From: Phycisphaerae bacterium
GTDB lineage: Bacteria; Planctomycetota; Phycisphaerae; UBA1845
Direction: 5' to 3'
DNA: 32,438 nt
Assembly (NCBI GenBank): GCA_029260055.1
Contig: JAJDDX010000217.1
Location: forward strand, 1 to 32,438
Part shown: positions 1-8,712 of the stretch, in pieces
How positions within the stretch are numbered: the stretch's first letter is position 1
Layout: every line of letters begins with the position of its first letter
Program-made: the position numbers and the translations under genes
The notes under the pieces: model-generated
Told to the model about the DNA's origin: nothing
Database searches by the model: none
The model's input: only the letters and a program-made list of their open reading frames with translations

Positions 1-1006
1 GTATCTGCCCGAGCCCTCTGCGGTGAGCCATATTCAGGTGGCCCACGTCGGCTGTGTCGTGACTGATGATCCTCGTAAACGTAGCATCAGCCGCCGCCAG
101 GTCCGTGCTCGCGAGCACGACCCAATCGCCGAGCCGATCACGCATATCCACCGTCGTGCCCCAGTACCCCGGCTGCACGTGCGGCCCGTTGCCCTCGCAG
201 CAGATCGAGCCGTCAACGATCGCCAGGTCGGGCTTGATCCCCGCGACGATGTCGAGGAAACACTGCTCGATGCCGCCCGGTGCGCCGTGCAGCTTGAAGC
301 GAAACGTGCTGCCCATGCCGTAGTCGTTGACCGAGGTCACCCCGACGAAGTTCTTCATCGCGCCGGTCACCTGGGTCCAGCGATGCGTCTTGACCACGGG
401 AATCGAGATGATCCGGTCCGCCCGCGTTACCAGGCTCGACACCAGGATCTCGCCGAGCCCCGACTGCGGCGACGCCACCGGCACCCACTCCTCCGACGCC
501 ACGTTCAGGCACGCCAGCGTCGTCTTGCCGCTATACGTCGCGTTGAGCCGATCAACCTCAGCCGCCATGTTCGTAGCACCGTCGAGCGTTTCGAGATCGC
601 GCCACGAGAAGCTCATCACCTGCCCCGCCTCGCCGATCGTCACCCGCGACGCACCGGCCCTAAGGCACTCCTCAGCCACGGCGATAACGATCTCCGGCTT
701 GGTGCAGTCCCCGGCTGAGATCGGGTCGTGATTGACCATCCCCGCGCCGCCGAAGTTCGGCTTGATGAACACCGTCTCGCCGGGATTGACGACCGACTCG
801 ACGCTGTCGATCGCTTTCAGCGCGTCGAGCGTCATGCGGTACAGGTCTCGACCGCGCATCGCCGCCACGGTCGCTCGTTTGTTGCTGGGCGTCGCCGGCG
901 GCAGCGGCGGCACGTTGCCGCACCCCGTAAGAACCGCCGGTGTGGATAGTGCAATACCCGCCTTCGCCGCGTTGGCGAGGAACTGGCGTCGTGTACAACC
1001 GTGCAT
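1..1006 (-). CDS. DUF362 domain protein, Tat lipoprotein (3' end outside window)
   Basis: About 335 residues are visible; the gene runs off the left edge. The N-terminus carries a twin-arginine motif (TRRQFL) followed by a hydrophobic stretch and a lipobox ending LTGC, so it is probably exported folded by Tat and lipidated. The body matches the DUF362 family: an early IKPNFGG segment, then VVKTHRWTQVTGAMKNFVG around residue 215 and an AIVDG segment near residue 275. DUF362 members are often linked to iron-sulfur or redox proteins, but no ferredoxin cysteine cluster is seen here and the function is unknown. The start at 1006 is preceded by GAGGGG about 10 nt upstream, which decides the start. 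The frame is uninterrupted throughout. Confidence 0.85.
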   Translation of the reverse strand, partial: MHGCTRRQFLANAAKAGIALSTPAVLTGCGNVPPLPPATPSNKRATVAAMRGRDLYRMTLDALKAIDSVESVVNPGETVFIKPNFGGAGMVNHDPISAGDCTKPEIVIAVAEECLRAGASRVTIGEAGQVMSFSWRDLETLDGATNMAAEVDRLNATYSGKTTLACLNVASEEWVPVASPQSGLGEILVSSLVTRADRIISIPVVKTHRWTQVTGAMKNFVGVTSVNDYGMGSTFRFKLHGAPGGIEQCFLDIVAGIKPDLAIVDGSICCEGNGPHVQPGYWGTTVDMRDRLGDWVVLASTDLAAADATFTRIISHDTADVGHLNMAHRRGLGQI

Positions 1007-1027
1007 ATGCGTGGAACCCCTCTAAAT

Positions 1028-1258
1028 ATGACAGCGCTATGCCGTGATCAGAGCCGCGTGGCGCAAGCCCGCGGTCATGTCGATGCCGTGATCAGAGCCG
1101 CGTGGCGCAAGCCCGCGGTCATGTCTGTGCCGTGATCAGAGCCGCGTGGCGTAAGCCCGCGGTCATGTCACCGGGCTTGCGCCCGGCGCTCTGATGGCTC
1201 GCACGCCCGGAAAACAGACCCCGATACACTTGCCGACGCGATCCTAGCGCTGTCATGC
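1028..1258. repeat. Inverted repeat flanking the hairpin-repeat block
   Basis: ATGACAGCGCT (ending at 1039) recurs as its exact reverse complement AGCGCTGTCAT (about 1247-1257), enclosing the three 44-bp units and their inverted partner. The paired ends suggest the block is one large nested palindrome or moved as one unit. Confidence 0.6.
1041..1169. repeat. Three tandem 44-bp hairpin-forming repeats
   Basis: Three near-identical units begin at 1041, 1085 and 1129, with a 44-nt period. The shared core runs from GCCGTGATCAG to GCGGTCATGTC, 41 nt long, and the third copy differs by a C to T change. Sequence at 1170-1200 contains the partial reverse complement (GGGCTTGCGCCCGG...GCTCTGAT), so each unit could fold with it into a long GC-rich hairpin. 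The look is of a planctomycete intergenic hairpin or REP-like repeat rather than a protein-binding array. Confidence 0.8.
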
Positions 1259-1554
1259 TAAGGCGTGGTCGGGCCCGTCTTGTCGGGCCAATCTTGACGG
1301 ACGAACTATGCCGCCGACGCGGCGATCCGTCAGCGCAAGTGTAGCGCAGCAAAACAGTCCGGGCCAGCGCAATCACGCCCAGCCACACGATCTTACGGTT
1401 CAGTTGATGAATCGTTGAAGGCGGGATTCAAACAAGCGCGGGCGAGCGATCGACCGTCCCGAGCGTCGTGCAGGTGACACTTGGCGCGAAAAGAGGCTGC
1501 GGCCGACGGTGCGGGGATCGGGATGTGACTGAAGCCGACGACGGCGCCGGCCGG

Positions 1555-4257
1555 CTAGCACTCGGTCGCGGGATCGCCGGGCGCCTCGCCTTGGTCCGTG
1601 TCTGAGCCCTCCTTCGAGTCTTCTGCATCTTCGGCCTGCTCGCTCGACTCGGACTCTTGGCTCGCCGCAGCCGCCCATACGGCGCGGATCTGGTTGGCGA
1701 TGCGTGCGATCTCCTCGGACTGCGGATCTTGCTTCAGTACGGCCGCGACCTCGGCTGCCGTGTCCTCCGCCAGCACGGCGAGGAACATGAAGGCACCGGC
1801 CCGGCACTCCGCGGATTCGTCCGCCGATAACGCCTGTTCACGTAGCGCGTCGATGTGTTCAGCGTAGCCGGCGACGAGCCCCGCCCCACCGTCCGGCAAT
1901 GTACCGAGAAGGATTGCACGCGTCGCGAGAGCCACGGCCTTGTCGACGGCGCCTCGATCGCGTTCCAGGACGCTCAGATTAGCGGTCGCCTTCGCGTGGC
2001 GCGGGTCGATTTCCAGCGCCCGTTCGTAGTGCGCGCGGGCGGCGCCCGTTTCGCCCGCACCCTTGAGCAGAATCGCGTAGTTGTAGTGCGCCTCCGCGTG
2101 GCGCGGGTTGATTTCCAGCGCCTCTTCGTAGTGCTCGCACGCGGCGTCCGTTTCGCCCGCATCCTCGAGCAGAATCGCGTAGTTGTAGTGCGCCTCCTGG
2201 TTGCGCGGGTTGATTTCCAGCGCCCGTTCGTAGTGCTCTCGCGCGGCGTCCGTGTCGCCCGCACCTACGAGCACAATCGCGTAGTTGTTGTGGACATCGT
2301 CAGCCGCCGGGGCCTTCTCGACAGCGGCGCTGTTTACCGTCAGCGCAGCCTCAGATCGCCCCGAGAGATACAAGAATGCACCCCAGATCTGGCTCAGGCT
2401 CTCCGCGCTGCAGGCGCGCCAATGCTCAGCCGAGACCCTGTCGTGAATCGCATCCCACGCCTCGACGGCTCCTGCCCCCAAGCCCCGCATGCGGAACGTA
2501 TCGAACAAGTCTCCGAGAAACGGCGTTTGCACCGGGTCCTCCACCGCGACATTCACGATGGCGGCAAACGCTCGGGATGCGGGATTCGGGTCAGACACCG
2601 GCGAATCCTCGATGAACCGGGCCGCATGGCGCTCGTGCGTCACCGCGAGTTCGCCATCTGTGATCCGGATAGCCTCGACGGCGAGGTCTCTGTTGAACGC
2701 GAAAGCCTCCCCCAACTCGTCCACGGACAAGACGTCCTTCGCGATCTTCTCCGGCAGCGCCAAGCCCACCCTGCCCGGCACGCAAACGAGCGTGTAGAGC
2801 TTCTTGAACGCCGCCGCACCCGGGTCACCGTCGTGCTTGTCCAGCGCCTCTTTGACGACGTAGTCGACGTGCCGGAAGTGGCCCTTGCTAACGACCCCAA
2901 TCACCCTGGCAAGGTATCCGGGCCCGCCATCGACTCTGGATACAGCTTCGTGCAGGGCATCGCGCTTCTCGGATGGGATCGCCACCATCCCAGTCTCTTC
3001 GAGTCTATCGATCAGGGCGTCGACTTCGCGGTGGGCGAGGTCGAGACCGTAGACTCGCTCCTCGGCGTACAGGGGATGCTGTGCGAGGCCCCTTTCCTGC
3101 CAGAGCCGGCGCTGCTCGGCAGTCAGGACCAGCACCGGGATTCTCTTGTCACTCAGATGCACCATTTGCGATATGAAGTTCTCGGCTCGGTGGGCGGGGT
3201 TGTCGACCAAGAGCACCACCGGCAGATCCGAGAAGTGACTGACGTGGCGCTCGAGCCATTTGGCGTACGGCGTGCCTTCGTCGGCCGCATCCAAGGCCAG
3301 AACCGGATGGCCGAGCATCGCAAGATCGTATCCGAGGCGCAACAAGAACGTCGTCTTTCCGACTTGCGTATCGCCGAGGAAGGCGAACATCGCGGGCGCC
3401 TTGGCTCGGGCGATCGTCTCCATGACGCGCGGGTAGACGCTGCGGCGAAAGTCGATGCCTTGTTCGATGTCCTCGAAGAACGGACGCTTGCCCCACAGCA
3501 GACCGTTGGTCGGCTTCGGCTCGCGGCGCACGGGGCGAACGGGCGTTACGGGAATCGGCTCGGCCGCAAGCAGACGAAGCAGCAGGCTGACGATGTAGCC
3601 GTTGCTGCGATGGATCGCCCGCAGCAAGGTCGCCTGCTCTCGCACCTCCGCCAGCATCAACGCGTGCTCTTTATGGCTCCGCAACTGCGAGAGGCCGAAG
3701 TCCTGTTCCGCTCGCGTTTCCACCGATTCGAGGAGCGTGCGGACCTTGGCGGCGTCGACCTTGGCATTGTCCGCAAGCTCCCGAGCGAGTTGCTCCCGGC
3801 GGTCAGCTCGTACGGCGGGGTCGGCCTCCAGCACGGCACCGGCGATCTGTGACGCGATCACCGGATCGCCGATCACATATTTATCGAGCTTGACCATCTC
3901 CGGGTCGGCGGCGACGGCGTCGCCGAGAGTGCCTGCGGACAGTTCGCCTGCGCGGGCCTCCGGCGTCTTGTACCGTTCACATGCTTCGAGGAGCTTCTTC
4001 AGTCGCGCCTTACCCGCTTCGTCGAGCTTCTGGTCCTTGTCGGACACCCACGCGACGAATGCGCTTCCGATGACACCCAGGATGAATTGCTCTAAGCCCG
4101 TCACGTAATGCGCACTCGATCGGGAGTCCACAGACAGTGCATTCGGTTCCAAGTCAGGGCAAACAGGCGGAAGAGCGACCCCGACCGTAGTACCGGAGTG
4201 TACCTGAGGGAGCGCGCGCGGACAAGTTGCAGAGGCCGCCGACGAGCGGGCCGTCAC
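1555..4257 (-). CDS. STAND-like P-loop NTPase with C-terminal TPR repeats
   Basis: This 900-residue frame has a helical N-terminal part (about 52-240), a proline-rich linker (about 233-250), a P-loop ATPase core and a TPR tail. Walker A is GDTQVGKTT near residues 295-303 and Walker B is LPVVLLVDN near 345-353. Three 34-residue TPRs at about 653-755 are nearly identical (for example HYNYAILL then ALEINPRHAEAH), encoded by 102-bp DNA repeats. The C-terminus is acidic and low in complexity. The order effector-like region, NTPase, repeat sensor matches STAND proteins, many of which act in signalling or phage defence; the N-terminal domain is not recognised, so no effector is assigned. The start is a GTG without a good ribosome binding site, and GTG 4104, giving VTGLEQF, is a credible alternative. 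It follows the GT2 gene by 33 bp and may share its transcript. Confidence 0.8.
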   Translation of the reverse strand: MTARSSAASATCPRALPQVHSGTTVGVALPPVCPDLEPNALSVDSRSSAHYVTGLEQFILGVIGSAFVAWVSDKDQKLDEAGKARLKKLLEACERYKTPEARAGELSAGTLGDAVAADPEMVKLDKYVIGDPVIASQIAGAVLEADPAVRADRREQLARELADNAKVDAAKVRTLLESVETRAEQDFGLSQLRSHKEHALMLAEVREQATLLRAIHRSNGYIVSLLLRLLAAEPIPVTPVRPVRREPKPTNGLLWGKRPFFEDIEQGIDFRRSVYPRVMETIARAKAPAMFAFLGDTQVGKTTFLLRLGYDLAMLGHPVLALDAADEGTPYAKWLERHVSHFSDLPVVLLVDNPAHRAENFISQMVHLSDKRIPVLVLTAEQRRLWQERGLAQHPLYAEERVYGLDLAHREVDALIDRLEETGMVAIPSEKRDALHEAVSRVDGGPGYLARVIGVVSKGHFRHVDYVVKEALDKHDGDPGAAAFKKLYTLVCVPGRVGLALPEKIAKDVLSVDELGEAFAFNRDLAVEAIRITDGELAVTHERHAARFIEDSPVSDPNPASRAFAAIVNVAVEDPVQTPFLGDLFDTFRMRGLGAGAVEAWDAIHDRVSAEHWRACSAESLSQIWGAFLYLSGRSEAALTVNSAAVEKAPAADDVHNNYAIVLVGAGDTDAAREHYERALEINPRNQEAHYNYAILLEDAGETDAACEHYEEALEINPRHAEAHYNYAILLKGAGETGAARAHYERALEIDPRHAKATANLSVLERDRGAVDKAVALATRAILLGTLPDGGAGLVAGYAEHIDALREQALSADESAECRAGAFMFLAVLAEDTAAEVAAVLKQDPQSEEIARIANQIRAVWAAAASQESESSEQAEDAEDSKEGSDTDQGEAPGDPATEC
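1994..2299 (-). repeat. Three 102-bp coding repeats (TPR units)
   Basis: Units start at 1994, 2096 and 2198 in + coordinates. Each encodes one 34-residue TPR, and the units are alike at the nucleotide level, not only in protein. That points to recent duplication or ongoing homogenisation inside the STAND gene. Confidence 0.8.
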
Positions 4258-4290
4258 ACGACATTGACTGGAATGATTAGGTGAAAACCA

Positions 4291-5577
4291 CTACATCGGT
4301 GAAGGGGCTTCGTTACTCTCGCGTGTCTCAGTGAGCTGCCGTGACTCCGGCACTTCGATGTGTGTCGTCGGGACCGTGGCCTGCCGGCTCATCATGTCGA
4401 CCGAAGGCAGCGAGCGCCGCGCCGCGTGGAAGCGGATCACGTTGGCGATCAGTACCGTCACCAGCATCTGCCCCAGACTAAACGCGATCAGCCCGGCCAG
4501 CACCACGCGCGACCAGTGCAGATCGACGTAGCCCGACATCACCCGCGTCACCACGCCCTCGCCCACGAGCCAACTGAGCATCGGCACGCTGACGACCGTA
4601 GCGACGGCAAGCCCGGTGAAGGAATAGACCTTGTCCAAAAACAGCCGAACGAACGTGCCGGGTCTGCGGTGTCCGCGGATCAAACGGTGCAGATTGTCCG
4701 CCAGCACGCCGGACGACAGCAGCGTCACGCCGAACGTACCGAGCAGCGAGCAGAAGAGCAGGCGGTAGATCATATCCTCTTCGAGCTGGCCCAGGCGCAG
4801 CCACATCTCGACCGGATGCATCGCCAGGAGCATCATGAGGGCAAGGCAGGCCACGGCCGCCGTCACGAACAGCTTCGCCGGCTGCCACATCAGCGTCATC
4901 TCGAGGATCGTACGGAGGAATCGCACACCGTCGCGAAGGACGTGCAGCTTGGAGTCGCCGATTCGTTCCTCGTAGGCCATGGGCCGCTCGACGATGGTGA
5001 GCTGATCGTCCATGAGCACGCGGGCACTCATCGCGGGCGTAAAGTGCAGCCCATCGGGCAAGGGATATAGCTGCCGCAGCGCGTCGCGACGGATGACGCG
5101 CATACCGCTGGCCGTATCACTGACGACCTTGTTGCTCAGCGTCGACAGGATCAGCGCATAGATGCGGTTGCCCAGGCGACGCACGCCGGGCATGTGGCTT
5201 TGCGGGCCGAGCCGCGAGCCGATCGCCACCGACGCGTTCTCCTCGACGAGCGCCGTCGCGAGGTTGGCGAAGAAGTTGGGGTCGCAGGTGCCGTCCGCGT
5301 CGAGGAAGCCGACAAGTTCGCCGCTGCCCTCCTCGAAGCCGCGCTTGATCGCCGCCCCATAGCCGCGGTTTTGCTCGAACACGATCAAGCGCACGTCGGA
5401 AAAGCCGCGGGCGATCTCGACCGTGCGATCGGTCGAGCCGTCACTGACGACGATGATCTCCACGTCGCTAAGCGGCGAGTCCTCGATGATCGTCTCGCGA
5501 GCCGCCAGACACCGCTCAATGGTCGAGCCGATGGCGTCCTGCTCGTCGTAGGCCGGGATGACGATGGTCAGCTTCAT
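4291..5577 (-). CDS. GT2 family glycosyltransferase, polyprenyl-phosphate type, membrane-anchored
   Basis: 428 residues. The N-terminus MKLTIVIPAYDEQDAI is the GT2 (GT-A fold) opening. VVSDGSTD near 50 and the metal-binding DXD as FLDADGT near 100 follow, so the nucleotide-sugar site is intact. After residue about 240 come four predicted membrane segments, as in dolichyl/polyprenyl-phosphate sugar transferases that load a sugar onto a lipid carrier at the inner membrane. The sugar cannot be told from sequence. The frame stays open upstream to 6138, but the conserved start at 5577 with GGGAG about 11 nt before it is clearly right. It is divergent from the multipass membrane protein at 5806, which could use its lipid-linked sugar, and lies 33 bp upstream of the STAND gene. 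Confidence 0.9.
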   Translation of the reverse strand: MKLTIVIPAYDEQDAIGSTIERCLAARETIIEDSPLSDVEIIVVSDGSTDRTVEIARGFSDVRLIVFEQNRGYGAAIKRGFEEGSGELVGFLDADGTCDPNFFANLATALVEENASVAIGSRLGPQSHMPGVRRLGNRIYALILSTLSNKVVSDTASGMRVIRRDALRQLYPLPDGLHFTPAMSARVLMDDQLTIVERPMAYEERIGDSKLHVLRDGVRFLRTILEMTLMWQPAKLFVTAAVACLALMMLLAMHPVEMWLRLGQLEEDMIYRLLFCSLLGTFGVTLLSSGVLADNLHRLIRGHRRPGTFVRLFLDKVYSFTGLAVATVVSVPMLSWLVGEGVVTRVMSGYVDLHWSRVVLAGLIAFSLGQMLVTVLIANVIRFHAARRSLPSVDMMSRQATVPTTHIEVPESRQLTETRESNEAPSPM

Positions 5578-5805
5578 GGCGTTTGCACTCCCAGCGCCGC
5601 ACACGGGCGCGGTTCCCATAATCTCTTCGGTGCCGCCACCACAAGCCTTGAAATGATTCCATCTGCGGGCTCGGTTCGGCCTCAACCGGGCCGGGCAATC
5701 CGCCGATGGACCGATAACGGCGCGCGGCGTGTGCGCCCTTTCCGCGGAGCGAGTGCGCTTCGGCACCCTTGGTGGAATCGTGCCTTGACCCGCCATACGG
5801 GAACG

Positions 5806-7548
5806 ATGACCGACGGAACCGGCCAAAAGGCTCCGGTGGACGAGGTCCGCGACCGCGCCCGACCCGTGCGATGGCTGCCGATCATCGGCGCCGTCGTGGT
5901 CGTCTCGGTCGTCCTGGCGTTCATACCGAACCGAACCGACATCCCGCCCGTGCTCGGCTCGGACTATTGCTATCAATTGACAGCCGCCGATCGGCTCGTG
6001 GCCGGACACGGCCTGACCGCCACGCCGCCGGTCGCCCCGCATCAGCCCTGGACCTGGCGAGCGGACTGGGCATTCCTGACCAACTGGCCTTGCGGATACT
6101 CGCTCCTGGTCGCCGGCGTAGGCTACACCTTCGGCCAATCGACGGTGGCGGCCTGCGGGTGGATCAGCGTGGTCGCCTGCGCGGCGTCGCTGGTCGGTTG
6201 GTTCGTGTGGGTGCGGCGGTGCGTGCCGCGCGGCATGGCGGGCATCCTTCTTGCAGCGGTGGCTGCGGGCTGCTCCGTGTCGACGGCTGTGCTGGTGAAC
6301 CCGTCGACCGACGCACTGTTCGTCGCGGCTCTCCCATTTGCCCTGCTACTCGCCTCGCGCGGCGTGGAGCTGGCCCGAGCGGGCGATGAATCCCGAAACG
6401 CTCACCGGGCAACGCTGCTGCTTGCGACAGCCGGGCTCGCGGCGGGCGGACTATTCTGGATTCGCTACGCCAGCCTCTTCGTCCCGGCCGCCATTGGTCT
6501 GTACTTGCTCATCGAGCTATGCCGGACAAGCAACCTCACATTCCGCCATGCAGCATCTTTCGCGACAGGTGCAGCCGTCCCGATCGTGGCACTGGTCGTC
6601 ATCAACCGCACGCTCGGTGTCGCCGGCTCAGCGCAGGCACAGTTGAATCTCGGACAATCGATCGGCTTCGACTTCTCGCTCTCGCAGGTCGCCACCGCCT
6701 GGTGGAAGCTCACCGACTTCGGATTCTACAACTACCACGCGTTTACCCACTGGGTCTACGCATGCTGGCCCGTGATCCTCATCGTCGTAGCGGCTTGCGT
6801 ACCCGCCTGCCGCAGGAACGCACGAACGTTCGTCGCATCGCCCGCGGTCGGGCTCAGCGCTATCACCCTCCTGGCGCTGCCCGCCATGCTGATCACGGCC
6901 ACAACCCTCTTCTCCGGAAAGTTCGATTACGTAGGCCTCGATCGCTACTACGTCCCCGCCAAACCGCTCTACTTCGTCCTGTTCGCGGCTCCCATGCTGC
7001 TCGTGCCCGTGCGGTCTTGGCGCGTATGCGCCTGCGGCGCGATGCTCGTGGCCAGTTCATGGCTGATCCAACAGGAGTGGCCGCGGCCGTACCACCGGTG
7101 GCTCGCCGCCGACTACGAGACGACTCCCTGGGGGCAGCGGGCGATCTGTTTCACGCCGAACTCCGGCGCCTTGCACGAGTGGCTGCAAGAGCAGGCGGAC
7201 GACGGCCTCGTCGTGGTCAGCAACTACCACGAATACCTTGCACTCGAAACGAACCTGCCCGTCCTGCCGATCCCACCAGACCGCAAAACGCTGGACGACT
7301 GGATCGAACGCATCCGCGAGTCGCGACAGATCGACAGGCCGCGCGTGCTCTTCGTGCTCGATCCCGACAACCGATGGCGAAGCTACTGGATCGAGGAGCC
7401 GTCGCTGAGCATCGAAAGGTTCGCCCTGACCCCCCTGCCTCACCCGTCGACGGACATGGCCGCCGGGGTCTACCAGTACGCCCCCGCCGCCTCGACTTCC
7501 ACCCAGGCATCCGCAGCCGCTCCCGCCGCTGGAGCTTCCACGCCCTGA
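5806..7548 (+). CDS. Multipass membrane protein, GT-C glycosyltransferase-like
   Basis: 580 residues with one N-terminal and about nine further hydrophobic segments, then a soluble C-terminal part of about 170 residues. The first extracytoplasmic loop carries GSDYCYQLTAADRLVAGHG and a later TNWPCGYSLL. This resembles GT39/GT-C membrane transferases, where an acidic residue in loop 1 binds the lipid-linked donor. YVGLDRYYVPAKPLYF near residue 380 fits the same fold. The family call rests on topology and loop 1 only; the acceptor is unknown. The start ATGACCGACGG at 5806 is preceded by a weak CGGGA. The frame is open far upstream, but that part is antisense to the GT2 gene and is not coding. 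Divergent pairing with the GT2 gene suggests a shared surface-glycosylation role. Confidence 0.75.
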   Translation: MTDGTGQKAPVDEVRDRARPVRWLPIIGAVVVVSVVLAFIPNRTDIPPVLGSDYCYQLTAADRLVAGHGLTATPPVAPHQPWTWRADWAFLTNWPCGYSLLVAGVGYTFGQSTVAACGWISVVACAASLVGWFVWVRRCVPRGMAGILLAAVAAGCSVSTAVLVNPSTDALFVAALPFALLLASRGVELARAGDESRNAHRATLLLATAGLAAGGLFWIRYASLFVPAAIGLYLLIELCRTSNLTFRHAASFATGAAVPIVALVVINRTLGVAGSAQAQLNLGQSIGFDFSLSQVATAWWKLTDFGFYNYHAFTHWVYACWPVILIVVAACVPACRRNARTFVASPAVGLSAITLLALPAMLITATTLFSGKFDYVGLDRYYVPAKPLYFVLFAAPMLLVPVRSWRVCACGAMLVASSWLIQQEWPRPYHRWLAADYETTPWGQRAICFTPNSGALHEWLQEQADDGLVVVSNYHEYLALETNLPVLPIPPDRKTLDDWIERIRESRQIDRPRVLFVLDPDNRWRSYWIEEPSLSIERFALTPLPHPSTDMAAGVYQYAPAASTSTQASAAAPAAGASTP

Positions 7549-7601
7549 CCGATACCATGGCCCCGGTGACGCCGCGATAACGCCCCAACACCGGATGCCA
7601 C

Positions 7602-8690
7602 GTGCCCACGACAGAAACACATCCACCGCTCCTCGAAGTCCGCGACCTGCGCACCTCCTTCGTGACCACTGCGGGCGTCGTGCCGGCCGTCGATGGCGTC
7701 TCCATCACGATCCCCCGTGGCAAAACCGTCGCACTCGTCGGCGAGAGCGGCTGCGGCAAAAGCGTCACCGCCCTCTCCATCCTGCGGCTCATCCCACAGC
7801 CGCCAGGCCGGATCGACAGCGGCTCGGTACGCCTGCACGAAGACGGCGAGGCACCGGTCGATGTGCTGGCACTGCCGGAGAAGCGGTTGAGGGGGATTCG
7901 CGGCGGGCGTATCGCGATGATCTTTCAAGACCCGTTGGTTGCCATGAATCCGGTGTTTACGATCGGCGAGCAGATCGTCGAGGCCATCGAGTTGCATCAA
8001 CCGGTCCGCGGCAAGGACGCCGAAGCGGCCGCGGTCGATGCGCTGCGTCGGGTGGGCATCGCCGCGCCGGAGCAGCGGCTGCGCGACTACCCACACCAGC
8101 TATCGGGCGGCATGCTCCAGCGTGCGATGATCGCCATGGCCCTGTCGTGCAACCCTTCGTTGCTGATCGCGGATGAGCCGACCACGGCGCTCGATGTGAC
8201 GATCCAGGCTCAGATTCTCGACCTGCTCGATACGCTTCAGACCCAAACAGGCATGAGTATGCTCATGATCACGCACGATCTCGGCGTCGTCGCCCGGATC
8301 GCGGATTACGTCTACGTCATGTACGCCGGCAGAATTGTCGAGCACGCACCGGTGAAGGAACTCTTCGCCGAGCCGCTTCACCCATATACGCAAGGCCTGA
8401 TGCGCTGCACACCGCAGTTGTCGATGGAGCGCGGGCGCCTCGAATCCATCCCGGGAACCGTCCCGGCACCGACGCACCTGCCGAGCGGGTGCCGGTTCCA
8501 TCCGCGATGTGGGCTAAGCGCCCGGCTGGCGGCGGACACCGATGCCGACTCGTTGTCCGCGCCGAGTTTCGTGGGTGACAAGGTGCTGGCTAGATGTGCC
8601 GGATCGCCCGACGCAACGTCCAAGGCGGATCCCGCCCTGCAAGAGCGTCGTGCAGACCACTACGTCGCGTGCCCGGAAGCCGCGGTCTGA
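7602..8690 (+). CDS. ABC transporter ATPase, oligopeptide/dipeptide type (DppD/OppD-like)
   Basis: 362 residues. All ABC motifs are present in order: Walker A GESGCGKS near residue 47, Q-loop [10 protein letters not shown] near 108, signature LSGGMLQR near 167, Walker [13 protein letters not shown] near 187 and the H-loop THD near 225. The C-terminus has the oligopeptide-family extension with [10 protein letters not shown] and further cysteines, which in some members bind an iron-sulfur cluster. It would energise peptide import at the inner membrane. No permease, binding protein or second ATPase is next to it, so here it is an orphan. The start is GTG at 7602 with only a weak GGA upstream. 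It lies 53 bp after the membrane protein on the same strand. Confidence 0.9.
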   Translation: MPTTETHPPLLEVRDLRTSFVTTAGVVPAVDGVSITIPRGKTVALVGESGCGKSVTALSILRLIPQPPGRIDSGSVRLHEDGEAPVDVLALPEKRLRGIRGGRIAMIFQDPLVAMNPVFTIGEQIVEAIELHQPVRGKDAEAAAVDALRRVGIAAPEQRLRDYPHQLSGGMLQRAMIAMALSCNPSLLIADEPTTALDVTIQAQILDLLDTLQTQTGMSMLMITHDLGVVARIADYVYVMYAGRIVEHAPVKELFAEPLHPYTQGLMRCTPQLSMERGRLESIPGTVPAPTHLPSGCRFHPRCGLSARLAADTDADSLSAPSFVGDKVLARCAGSPDATSKADPALQERRADHYVACPEAAV

Positions 8691-8695
8691 CGCCG

Positions 8696-8710
8696 CCGGG
8701 GCGACCCCGG
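8696..8710 (+). terminator. Short GC hairpin after the ABC ATPase gene
   Basis: CCGGGG, a CGA loop, then CCCCGG form a 6-bp stem six nt after the stop codon, followed by TCTT only. It lies between convergent genes. The weak T-tract makes it a marginal rho-independent terminator. Confidence 0.35.
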
Positions 8711-8712
8711 TC

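Larger units (their letters stand above)
1007..1554. other. Intergenic region with hairpin repeats, otherwise no gene seen
   Basis: Stretch between the DUF362 gene and the 3' end of the STAND gene. The first 200 bases hold the tandem 44-bp repeats and their inverted partner, listed separately. From about 1260 to 1554 short open frames exist on both strands, but none has a convincing ribosome binding site, recognisable motif or plausible composition. I see no gene in it. Confidence 0.6.

Noticed and set aside
1041-1169. 44-bp tandem repeats as a CRISPR array
   Set aside because: Units are contiguous with no variable spacers and no cas genes are near; they form hairpins with an adjacent inverted copy.
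1855-3852. Long open frame of 665 codons on the plus strand
   Set aside because: It is antisense to the STAND gene, whose Walker motifs and TPRs are clear. Its translation is Arg/Val-rich without motifs, as expected for a high-GC shadow.
5194-5805. Upstream extension of the membrane protein frame
   Set aside because: It is antisense to the GT2 gene and has Arg/Asp-rich character; hydrophobic coding sequence begins only after 5806.
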